Positions 1-5,954 of a DNA stretch of 7,110 bases are shown here, in pieces. The position numbers were made by a program, and so were the translations under genes. The DNA is from an uncultured Coriobacteriaceae bacterium (GTDB lineage: Bacteria > Actinomycetota > Coriobacteriia > Coriobacteriales > Eggerthellaceae): assembly GCA_900554945.1 (NCBI GenBank), contig USJN01000073.1:1-7110 (forward strand), in the 5' to 3' direction. The stretch's first letter is position 1, and each line of letters begins with the position of its first letter. Under the pieces are notes generated by a model. That model saw only the letters and a list, made by a program, of their open reading frames with translations, searched no databases and was not told the origin of the DNA.

Positions 1-398
1 GGTCTACGCAGGATATCGTCGCGCGTCGCGCCGTTGCGATCGCCGCTGCCAATAACGCCGATCTGCTGTTCGGCCACGTTGTCGACTCTGTCCCGTTCGA
101 GGCAAACGGTGCCGACTTCGACGCTCTGTGCGAGTCGCGCAAGGAGCAGCTCGAGGCTGATCTCGCCGATATCTTGGAGGAGGCGAGGAAGAGCCCCGAC
201 ATCAAATCGGTCGATCTGCAGGTTCGCGCTGGCCGCATCACCGACACGCTGACCGAGCAGCTCATCGAGCCCTTCAAGCCCGACCTTGTCATCTGCGGCG
301 AGCGCGGCCTGTCCAATATGCAGTACGCCTTTGTCGGCAGCGTCTCGAAGTATCTCATTCGCACTGTCCGCTGCGACGTCCACGTCGTCAAGGCGTAG
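1..398 (+). CDS. Universal stress protein (UspA family), 3' part
   Basis: The frame is open from the left edge (first whole codon at position 3), so the start lies outside the window and 131 residues are visible. The C-terminal part has the UspA nucleotide-binding signature G-x2-G-x9-G-S: Gly codons at 297 and 306, then nine residues, then Gly-Ser at 336-341. It lies in the string GERGLSNMQYAFVGSVSKYL. The preceding hydrophobic strand (PDLVICGERG) and the final strand (CDVHVVKA) match the Rossmann-like UspA fold, and an amphipathic helix rich in Glu/Lys lies in the middle. Proteins with this complete motif usually bind ATP and are cytoplasmic; they are induced in stress or growth arrest. The stop TAG is 15 nt before the aminotransferase ATG, so co-transcription is possible. 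Family assignment is firm; the specific role is unknown. Confidence 0.9.
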   Translation, partial: STQDIVARRAVAIAAANNADLLFGHVVDSVPFEANGADFDALCESRKEQLEADLADILEEARKSPDIKSVDLQVRAGRITDTLTEQLIEPFKPDLVICGERGLSNMQYAFVGSVSKYLIRTVRCDVHVVKA

Positions 399-413
399 TT
401 AGAAAGGCCCTCC

Positions 414-1592
414 ATGCTCAACCCACGCGCAACCGAACTCGGCTCCGCCCCCAACAAGATTCGCGAGCTGTTCGCCTACGGGCTCAAGCGCAAGGCCGAA
501 ATCGGTGAGGAGAACGTGTTTGACTTCTCCATCGGCAACCCGAGCGTTCCGGCACCTGATGCTGTGGCCGAGTCCATCGCCGAGCTCATCAAGGAGCCGC
601 CTTGCGCGCTCCATGGCTACACGCCATCCCCTGGCGCTGCCGGTCCGCGTCAGGCCGTTGCCGACAATATCAGCCGTCGCTTCGGCATCGATGCCACGGC
701 CGACCAGGTCTATCTTACCGCTGGCGCCGCCGCTGGCCTCGCCATCAGCATCTATGCGATTACCAACCCTGGGGACGAGATTATGGTGATTTCTCCCTAC
801 TTCCCTGAGTATGCCGTGTGGGCCGAGACCGCCGGCTGCACGACGATTGAGGTGCCGGCGCACGAGCCCGACTTCCAGATGGACATCGATGCTATCGACG
901 CTGCCTTCACGCCGAAGACCGCGGGCATTATCATCAACTCGCCGAACAACCCGGTGGGCGCTGTCTACACGCGCGAGAACCTTGAGGCGCTCGCTGCGCT
1001 GCTCTCCCGCAAGGAAGAGGAGTACGGGCATCCGATTTACCTGATCAGCGACGAGCCGTATCGCGAGATTACCTACGGCGCCGAGGTTCCCTACGTGCCC
1101 ACGATTTACAAGCGCACCATCGTCTGCTACTCGTATTCCAAGTCGCTGTCGCTCCCGGGCGAGCGCATCGGCTACATCTACGTGTCCAACCTCATGGACA
1201 ACGCGAAGGAAGTCTACACGGCGGTGAGTGGCGCGGGCCGCGCGCTTGGCTTTATCTGCACGGCCGTGCTGTTCCAGCGTGTGATGGAGAAATGCGTGAA
1301 CGAGCCCTCCGACGTCGAGGCATATCGCGCAAACCGCGCGTTGCTTACGAAGGGCCTCTCCGAGCTGGGCTATGAGTTCGTCGAGCCCGATGGGGCATTC
1401 TATCTGTGGGTACGTGCGCTTGAGCCCGATGACGAGGCGTTTTGCGAGAAAGCGAAGGCTCACGAGCTTCTGCTCGTGCCCGCCACGTGTTTCAAGTCTC
1501 ACGGCTGGGTGCGCATCAGCTACTGCGTGTCCGCCGACGTCATCAAGCGCTCCATGCCTGCTTTCAAGGCGCTTATGGAGGAATATAAGTAG
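414..1592 (+). CDS. PLP-dependent class I/II aminotransferase
   Basis: A complete 392-residue protein, a normal length for fold-type I aminotransferases. The ATG is preceded by AGAAAGG (401-407) with a 6-nt spacer. Visible landmarks, with inferred aspartate-aminotransferase equivalents: Tyr69 in GYTPSPG (substrate/PLP region); Asn179 in NSPNNPVG (PLP ring, Asn194); Asp213 and Tyr216 in SDEPYREI (Asp222 and Tyr225); the Schiff-base Lys243 in CYSYSKSLSLPGER; Arg251 (phosphate binding, Arg266); and Arg367 in GWVRISYC (substrate alpha-carboxylate, Arg386). All catalytic residues are therefore present. It should move an amino group between an amino acid and a 2-oxo acid in the cytoplasm. The substrate cannot be read from sequence; aspartate, alanine or aromatic amino acids are all possible, so no gene symbol is given. 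It follows the UspA gene closely and is followed by a hairpin terminator. Confidence 0.93.
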   Translation: MLNPRATELGSAPNKIRELFAYGLKRKAEIGEENVFDFSIGNPSVPAPDAVAESIAELIKEPPCALHGYTPSPGAAGPRQAVADNISRRFGIDATADQVYLTAGAAAGLAISIYAITNPGDEIMVISPYFPEYAVWAETAGCTTIEVPAHEPDFQMDIDAIDAAFTPKTAGIIINSPNNPVGAVYTRENLEALAALLSRKEEEYGHPIYLISDEPYREITYGAEVPYVPTIYKRTIVCYSYSKSLSLPGERIGYIYVSNLMDNAKEVYTAVSGAGRALGFICTAVLFQRVMEKCVNEPSDVEAYRANRALLTKGLSELGYEFVEPDGAFYLWVRALEPDDEAFCEKAKAHELLLVPATCFKSHGWVRISYCVSADVIKRSMPAFKALMEEYK

Positions 1593-1611
1593 CTCGTCAA
1601 GGTTTTCGATC

Positions 1612-1662
1612 AAGGGCGGTTCGCGGCGTGCCTGTTCACAATCGCGAGCCGCCCTTCTTGTT
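1612..1662 (+). terminator. Hairpin terminator after the aminotransferase gene
   Basis: The arms AAGGGCGGTTCGCG (1612-1625) and CGCGAGCCGCCCTT (1643-1656) pair over 14 bp with a single G-T wobble, enclosing a 17-nt loop. The right arm runs into CTTGTTG, a moderately T-rich stretch. It begins 19 nt past the aminotransferase stop. It is a good candidate intrinsic terminator for the plus-strand genes. On the minus strand the stem is not followed by a T tract, so it is less likely to end the LuxR-type gene. Confidence 0.7.
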
Positions 1663-1872
1663 GCCCGGTCGCTCGCTTCGGCGCTCTTTGGATGCCGCCT
1701 TCAGATTGCTCGCTGAACGTCGATTCGGGCGTGGTGTCGCAATGTGCCCAAATCGCGGCATCAGCCTGAGACACCAGGTGACAGCAATGGGCGCACTCCA
1801 GGCACCGACAGGGACACAATCCTGGATTGGGCACCGCGACGCATCCAGACTCGGACCTCTGGGTTTGAAACC
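1663..1872. other. Intergenic region without a convincing gene, rich in short inverted repeats
   Basis: About 210 nt lie between the terminator and the end of the convergent LuxR-type gene. An open minus-strand frame of 74 codons crosses it, but it runs through the terminator hairpin and shows no recognisable domain, so I do not call it. The sequence has several self-complementary blocks: GGTGTC (1732-1737) with GACACC in 1769-1776, CCAGG (1798-1802) with CCTGG (1821-1825), and a larger imperfect pair listed separately. GGGTTT-G-AAACCC (1861-1873) abuts the LuxR-type stop codon but has no T tract on either side. The region could be a structured RNA, a short dispersed repeat, or the remains of a decayed element; the sequence alone does not decide. 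Confidence 0.4.
1736..1840. repeat. Imperfect long inverted repeat in the intergenic region
   Basis: GTCGC-aat-GTGCCCAAATC (1736-1754) is matched in inverted orientation by GATTGGGCAC-c-GCGAC (1825-1840). The arms differ by small gaps and enclose about 70 nt, which contain further small inverted pairs. This arrangement suits either a folded RNA or a miniature repeat with degenerate ends. No flanking target-site duplication was identified, so mobility is only a possibility. Confidence 0.35.
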
Positions 1873-3489
1873 CTAGGACGTGTACTTCTCCATGTAGTCG
1901 AGGATTTCCTGGCGCGAGTGCAGGCCGGTTTTCGCGTAGATGCGCTTGATGTGGGCATGTGCCGTCCCCGGGCTGATGGACAGCTCCTCAGCCACGCGCT
2001 TTTGCGTCCAGCCGAGCGCATAAAGCGACAGCACCTCGATTTCTCGCTCGGAAAGCAGGAACTGTTTGCCGACCTCTTCGGCGTTGTGGCGCATAGTGGC
2101 CTGCCGCACATCGGCCAGGCTTTCGTGATGCTCGTCGAGGCCCATGTTTTTTACGACGGGGCTTGCTTGCGCAGCCTCTTGCTGATGGGCCATCTCTTCT
2201 TCGGGTATGGCCTCGAATTTGCGCACGTTCAGGAAGTTAATGAATGCGACCTGGGTCGAAATCACGATCATCGTGAACACGGCGGCGAGCATCAGAAGGT
2301 CGTTTTGCGACACTGCCGTCACATTGATGAGCGTGATGCGGGCGACTCCTCGGCATCCGAGCCAAACAATCCATCCGGCGATGGCGTAATAGTAGGGGCA
2401 ACGCCAGCCGTAGCTCATGAACGCGAGGATGATATACCACGAGAATCCGACGAGCAGCGCATTGAGGTTGGTCGTGAAGATGGCCCCGATATCGAGCGTA
2501 TCGGGCCAGGCGGAATAGCATAAAAGCGCGATGCAGGCGAGCGCTTCCATAAGGACGAAAATGCCGACGGTCATGATGCGATGGTGGTGTTTACAGGTGA
2601 GCACGATAATCGCAGCGCAAAGAGCAAGGATAAGCACGAGATCGGCGAATCGAGTTGTCGCCTGAAACGCGATCGACGATCCGTCGGGGTAGCCGCGCAG
2701 AAAACCATCGGCGCACGCAAGCACGCCGATGCTCACGGAAATGGTGGTGAGGAAGACCTTCGATGTCATGGTGTTCTTTGTGAAATTAAAGAAGTCGCCC
2801 TTGTTGGAAAGCTTCTTGATGTCGCAGGCGAGGGGGTTCTTCCGGGCGAGAATCATGCAGGGGAACTGCAGCAGCACAAGTAGCACAGCGTAGAAGCAGG
2901 AGACGCCCCTCGACATGAAGATCGAGGCGAAGATGAGCAGCTCGCTTACAAACAGCGCCCCGAATGCGTAGATGACTGCAGTTGTCGCGGTGCAATCGCG
3001 TGCGCGGCGCAGCCAGTACGACATGCAGGCGAGCCCGCCTAATGTGCAAAGCGTGCTCGCGAGAAAGTGGTTTGTACCCGCATTCGCCTCAGCAGGCCCG
3101 ATTTCCAGCAGACCTGTCATGGCAAGGGAAAACGCCTCGAGAAGAATCGAAGCGAAGGCGATGCTCCTCACGATGCGATGCGAGAGACGGCACTTTGTGA
3201 CAGCGATGAGAAGCCACAGCACCGCTAAGATCGCGAGCGCGACGAGCATGACGCCGTCGGAAAAGACGCCCTCGTCGCTGTGACGATAGCTGCCATAGCT
3301 GCCGATGATAAGACCCGCACGGCAAAGGGCAAGACCCAGAATCGACCAAGCGAGCGGTTTGTGCCGGACAATTACGGTACCGATGCCCTCCGATTTTTCG
3401 GTTGGGGAGACTGTGGATTTTTCGGAAGGGGTCTTTTGGTTTGGGGCGCACAAAGGGGAAGGCGACGATTGGTTCGTCTTTCCGACCAT
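1873..3489 (-). CDS. 12-transmembrane LuxR-type transcriptional regulator
   Basis: The ATG at 3489 gives 538 residues and is preceded by AGGGGA with a 4-nt gap, the same Shine-Dalgarno arrangement used by the divergent gene. An in-frame TTG at 3546 would add 19 hydrophilic residues and is the less likely start. After a Ser/Pro/Lys-rich cytoplasmic tail of about 40 residues there are about twelve hydrophobic segments (roughly 47-67, 78-98, 106-128, 139-158, 170-192, 197-215, 243-262, 280-298, 305-325, 334-359, 365-384, 393-421). A charged linker (about 422-477) leads to a typical LuxR/GerE HTH (about 478-537): LSEREIEVLSLYALG, then VAEELSISPGTAHAHI, then IYAKTGLHSRQEIL. No receiver domain is present. 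This build (multi-pass sensor fused to an output HTH) is widespread in Eggerthellaceae, mostly with unknown ligands. It is divergent from the scaffold-like gene pair, which is therefore a candidate target. Confidence 0.88.
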   Translation of the reverse strand: MVGKTNQSSPSPLCAPNQKTPSEKSTVSPTEKSEGIGTVIVRHKPLAWSILGLALCRAGLIIGSYGSYRHSDEGVFSDGVMLVALAILAVLWLLIAVTKCRLSHRIVRSIAFASILLEAFSLAMTGLLEIGPAEANAGTNHFLASTLCTLGGLACMSYWLRRARDCTATTAVIYAFGALFVSELLIFASIFMSRGVSCFYAVLLVLLQFPCMILARKNPLACDIKKLSNKGDFFNFTKNTMTSKVFLTTISVSIGVLACADGFLRGYPDGSSIAFQATTRFADLVLILALCAAIIVLTCKHHHRIMTVGIFVLMEALACIALLCYSAWPDTLDIGAIFTTNLNALLVGFSWYIILAFMSYGWRCPYYYAIAGWIVWLGCRGVARITLINVTAVSQNDLLMLAAVFTMIVISTQVAFINFLNVRKFEAIPEEEMAHQQEAAQASPVVKNMGLDEHHESLADVRQATMRHNAEEVGKQFLLSEREIEVLSLYALGWTQKRVAEELSISPGTAHAHIKRIYAKTGLHSRQEILDYMEKYTS

Positions 3490-3663
3490 GTTATCCCCTG
3501 CTTCCGTGGCAGCCTGTGAACAGGCATTATCGTTTTTTATCCCCAAAGAGGGTATATCCTCTTATCAAAAACAGCCACCATGATAGCATCAATTTGTTTC
3601 GATTCGGAGTCTTGACATGATTATCTGCAAATCAAGGTTCTCAGTTGAGTGAGAGGGGAAGCT
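3490..3663. promoter_or_regulatory. Divergent intergenic control region
   Basis: This 174-nt gap separates two divergent ATG codons, so it should carry promoters for both genes. Positions 3530-3640 are clearly richer in A/T than the flanking genes. A consensus -35 hexamer TTGACA is seen on the plus strand at 3612-3617, but no good -10 hexamer stands at the usual spacing, so the plus promoter is tentative. No convincing minus-strand promoter could be fixed, although the TATA core of the 18-bp dyad could serve as part of a -10. A second short dyad, TGAT-AGC-ATCA, lies at 3581-3591. Both flanking genes have AGGGGA four nucleotides before their ATG (3494-3499 minus, 3654-3659 plus). Confidence 0.55.
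3546..3563. promoter_or_regulatory. 18-bp near-perfect palindrome, candidate operator
   Basis: AAGAGG-g-TATA-t-CCTCTT reads the same on both strands at 16 of 18 positions, with perfect 6-bp outer arms and a TATA core. It lies 57 nt upstream of the preferred LuxR-type ATG and touches the alternative TTG codon. A dimeric HTH protein would bind such a site, and the size suits LuxR-type sites, so autoregulation by the adjacent gene is the simplest idea. It may instead act as a hairpin in the leader RNA. Function is inferred only. Confidence 0.4.
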
Positions 3664-4287
3664 ATGGGGGACGGACGAGACATTTATCGTGAGCCAGCTG
3701 AGCGTGCGCTTATTCGCACCGCCGACGTGTATCAAACGAATCTCGACGAAGGCGTTGCGGGGTATTCCGACACGCTGCTGTCGATCGTTGCCAATTTCAC
3801 CAACTCCGGTAAACCAGAGGGCTTTAACGCGGAATCCATGGTGGGCAAATCGAAGCGTGGCGAAGTGGCGCTGCGCCTGTTCGCCGTTGTCGGCGAGCCC
3901 GAAGACGGTGGTGAGCCTCGCTTCCTGCGCGCTGGGTTCAAAACGCGCGGATGTCTCGCCATGACCGCCTGCGCAAGCGTCATCTGCACGATGATCGAGG
4001 GCAAGACGTTCTCGGAGGCGCTTGCAATCACGTCCGACGACGTGAAGACGGCCGTTGACGGCGTGCCCTACGACAAGGCGCATACCGCAGTGTTCGCGGT
4101 CGAGGGCGTGCGCGGTCTGATTGGCGACTGGTATTACCGCGGCGGCATAACGCTCGCCGAACTTAACGAGAAGTTGCCGTGCGATACGAGCTCGGTCGCG
4201 TGCCTTCTGTGCGAGCACTGCTCGTTGCGTGACACGCGCCTCGACATGATGGTCGACGAAGCGCGTGCGAAGGCGGCGGATGCGTAA
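3664..4287 (+). CDS. IscU/NifU-fold iron-sulfur scaffold-like protein with altered cysteines
   Basis: A 207-residue protein. The ATG at 3664 has GAGGGGA (3653-3659) upstream and is preferred over an in-frame GTG at 3649, which lies before that site. The IscU/NifU N-domain pattern is clear: YSDTLLSIVANFTNSGKPEG (34-53) matches the family's start. GCLAMTACASV (96-106) matches the GCGSAIASSS loop, and EGKTFSEALAITSDDV (112-127) matches GKT.EEAL.I...D. VPYDKAHTAVFAVEGVRGLI (134-153) matches the P..K.HC.LA..AI segment. Cys97 aligns with the second ligand cysteine. The first (CGD motif) aligns with Arg65-Gly66-Glu67 and the third (KLHC) with Thr141, so two of three classical ligands are missing. 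A tail unlike classical IscU adds Cys173 and a CxxCxxC motif (Cys180, 183, 186). It may bind a cluster differently, act as a carrier or sensor, or have lost cluster assembly. It overlaps the next gene by one base (TAATG). Confidence 0.72.
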   Translation: MGDGRDIYREPAERALIRTADVYQTNLDEGVAGYSDTLLSIVANFTNSGKPEGFNAESMVGKSKRGEVALRLFAVVGEPEDGGEPRFLRAGFKTRGCLAMTACASVICTMIEGKTFSEALAITSDDVKTAVDGVPYDKAHTAVFAVEGVRGLIGDWYYRGGITLAELNEKLPCDTSSVACLLCEHCSLRDTRLDMMVDEARAKAADA

Positions 4288-5732
4288 TGGCTGTTGAGGA
4301 TACGCAGGCTGCGGCGGCAGTGCCTGAGGAAGAGCTCTCACAGGAAAAATTGACGGGGGCCTCCTGCGGAAAGGGCTCCGATGCGGTCTCCGGTTGCCCT
4401 GACTCGATTCCTTGCGGGGAAGGTGCGGATACCGAGGCTGGCAAGACTCCTGGGTCCGGTGCGAACGAAGCCGCCGCTTCTTCCTGCGTTGCGGGCGCGG
4501 CGGGCACTGCCGGCGGTGTTTCGGTTGGCGCACCCGACGCGTCGGGCGAAGGTGAGGCGGCGGGCGAAGGCGGAGACGCCGCCGAAGCGCGACAAGCTGA
4601 GCCTACGCCCGAAGAGCGTGAGCTCGCGGAGAACAATGCGCTCGCCGACGTGTTCGACGATGTTCGACGTCAATCCTCCGATAGCCAGCTCGTTGTCCCG
4701 AGCAGGTGGGTTGAACTGGGGTTGGTGCCCGGGCATATGACCTCTGACGAGTTCGAGATGCTTGTCTACGAGTATCTCGAGGACTATCGTCGCGACCATA
4801 AAGACGAGATCGCAGCGGAAAAGGCGGAGCGTGCGCGTAAGGCGAGCTCCATCCGGTCGGCTACGCGCGCCGTGGGCGTTCCCCCAAAGATTCCCAATCG
4901 TCGGCTGAAGCAGATCGAGGAAGATGAGAAGGCGGCCGCGGAGAAGGCTGCGCGCGAAGCGTCCGAGGCGGGCACGGCTACTTCGGCGTCTGGAGCCGAC
5001 GAGACGACGGCTTCCGCAGGCGAATCCGCTGCCCCCGATGCCGCGATCACGCTTGGCGGTGCTGTTGACGCTACGGCTCCTTCTGGGGCCCTCGCGTCGT
5101 CCGAGGTTGCGGCCGAGTCCGACTCCTCCGTGCGAGCTGAGGCCATGGATGTCTTTGCACCCCATGTGAGCGAGACGGCATCTGCCGCACCTGAGGTCCC
5201 CGCTGACCCTTCGGCGGACAGCTCCGCAGCCGACGACGGCCCCTTCGCAGGCCTCAAGCTTCCCGAAGGCTACAAGCTCGTGGAACTTGAGGGGGAATAT
5301 GTGCTGGTGCCCGACGAGGACGCCGCGCCGGTGAAGAAGGAAATCCACTGCGAGCACATCGTCACGCTGGTGGGGCAGCACAGCTACTACCTGTACGACT
5401 CCGACCTTATGACGAAGAGCTACGCGCATTGGGCTTTTCTGGCAGCCGAGGACAACCCCTTGGCCACGTTCGTCGACTGCGTGCGCGAGGACGGACGCGT
5501 CTATCCTCGTCCCTTTGCGGCAGAAGACCTATCCAATCCCCCCTTCCGCATGAGCGCAAGCAAGGTCGAGGACACGTGGACCGAGCTCCAGAAATCGGGC
5601 GCATACCCCGACATCGAGCGCTGCGAAGCCTCCAACGGCGACGTCTACTTCTTCTCGACGCTTTATATGGATCGCACGCTTGCCGAGTCCCTCGCGGAAT
5701 ACCGGTCGGTGGAGCGCCTCTCGAACGTGTAG
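4287..5732 (+). CDS. Uncharacterised Ala/Ser/Glu-rich multidomain protein
   Basis: A 481-residue protein I do not recognise. Its ATG overlaps the previous stop codon, so translation is probably coupled. Residues 1-105 are low complexity (Ala, Gly, Glu, Ser) with scattered Cys27, 37, 43 and 67. Residues 106-185 look folded and helical: ERELAENNALADVFDDVRR, then SRWVELGLVPGHMTSDEFEM, then a Tyr/Asp-rich stretch and a Lys/Arg/Ala-rich helix. A basic proline segment (VPPKIPNRR, 198-206) and a charged helix follow. Residues 226-318 are again disordered and acidic. The C-terminal module (about 320-481) starts with LPEGYKLVELEGEYVLVPDE and is rich in aromatics, with Cys355, 398 and 446. There is no signal peptide or membrane segment, so it is probably cytoplasmic. 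Coupling suggests it works with the scaffold-like protein, perhaps as a stoichiometric partner; this is inference. A strong terminator follows. Confidence 0.82.
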   Translation: MAVEDTQAAAAVPEEELSQEKLTGASCGKGSDAVSGCPDSIPCGEGADTEAGKTPGSGANEAAASSCVAGAAGTAGGVSVGAPDASGEGEAAGEGGDAAEARQAEPTPEERELAENNALADVFDDVRRQSSDSQLVVPSRWVELGLVPGHMTSDEFEMLVYEYLEDYRRDHKDEIAAEKAERARKASSIRSATRAVGVPPKIPNRRLKQIEEDEKAAAEKAAREASEAGTATSASGADETTASAGESAAPDAAITLGGAVDATAPSGALASSEVAAESDSSVRAEAMDVFAPHVSETASAAPEVPADPSADSSAADDGPFAGLKLPEGYKLVELEGEYVLVPDEDAAPVKKEIHCEHIVTLVGQHSYYLYDSDLMTKSYAHWAFLAAEDNPLATFVDCVREDGRVYPRPFAAEDLSNPPFRMSASKVEDTWTELQKSGAYPDIERCEASNGDVYFFSTLYMDRTLAESLAEYRSVERLSNV

Positions 5733-5736
5733 CAAC

Positions 5737-5795
5737 CGCATGGCAGCCGGTGGGCGCTAAGCTCCTTCGCGCCCACCTCGCTGCCTGCGTTTTCT
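5737..5795 (+). terminator. Strong intrinsic terminator of the scaffold-like operon
   Basis: A long stem starts five bases after the stop. CGCA (5737-5740), GGCAGC (5742-5747) and GGTGGGCGC (5749-5757) pair with GCGCCCACC (5769-5777), GCTGCC (5780-5785) and TGCG (5786-5789). That gives 19 pairs interrupted only by small bulges, with an 11-nt loop. It runs straight into TTTTCTC (5790-5796). The orientation of the T tract marks it as the plus-strand terminator. Confidence 0.85.
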
Positions 5796-5825
5796 CGGTG
5801 CTGCCCGCATCTTGCCCCAAGACAA

Positions 5826-5855
5826 CAAGAAAAGCCCCATCTGGGGCTCTTCTTG
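5826..5855. terminator. Bidirectional terminator between convergent genes
   Basis: CAAGAA-a-AGCCCC (5826-5838) pairs with GGGGCT-c-TTCTTG (5843-5855) around a 4-nt ATCT loop, giving 12 pairs with one mismatch. On the minus strand the GC core is followed by TTTTCTTGTTG, a good T tract, so it should end the AOR-family transcript. On the plus strand CTTCTTG gives a weaker second stop for the scaffold-like operon. A small GGGTA/TACCC hairpin (5857-5870) lies beside it on the AOR side. Confidence 0.82.
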
Positions 5856-5954
5856 CGGGTAGGGCTACCCTCTACGTCGGATGCGACTTATTCAGGGAGG
5901 TTTGCGGCGGCTCGGGGCTTCGCGCCATGCGAACCGCCACTTTCGTTGCATCGC

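Noticed and set aside
399..1613. 404-codon open frame antisense to the aminotransferase
   Set aside because: It mirrors a gene with intact catalytic residues; long antisense frames are expected in GC-rich coding DNA, and its translation is His/Arg/Val-rich without a domain.
1610..1834. 74-codon minus-strand frame in the intergenic region
   Set aside because: Passes through the terminator hairpin, ends without any known domain; kept only as a possible decayed remnant in the intergenic note.
1855..1877. GGGTTTGAAACCC resembling a tRNA T-arm
   Set aside because: The loop does not fit the TTCRANY pattern and no acceptor, D or anticodon arms with proper spacing are found around it.
3664..4287. 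Calling this gene iscU or nifU outright
   Set aside because: Two of the three ligand cysteines are absent in the motif alignment and there is no adjacent cysteine desulfurase gene, so a plain scaffold name would mislead.
3589..4533. 314-codon antisense frame over the scaffold-like gene
   Set aside because: Arg/His/Pro-rich translation crossing the control region and two real genes; no ribosome site or domain seen.
4338..5429. 363-codon antisense frame over the unknown 481-residue gene
   Set aside because: Arg-rich, low-complexity shadow of the Ala/Ser/Glu-rich plus-strand gene.
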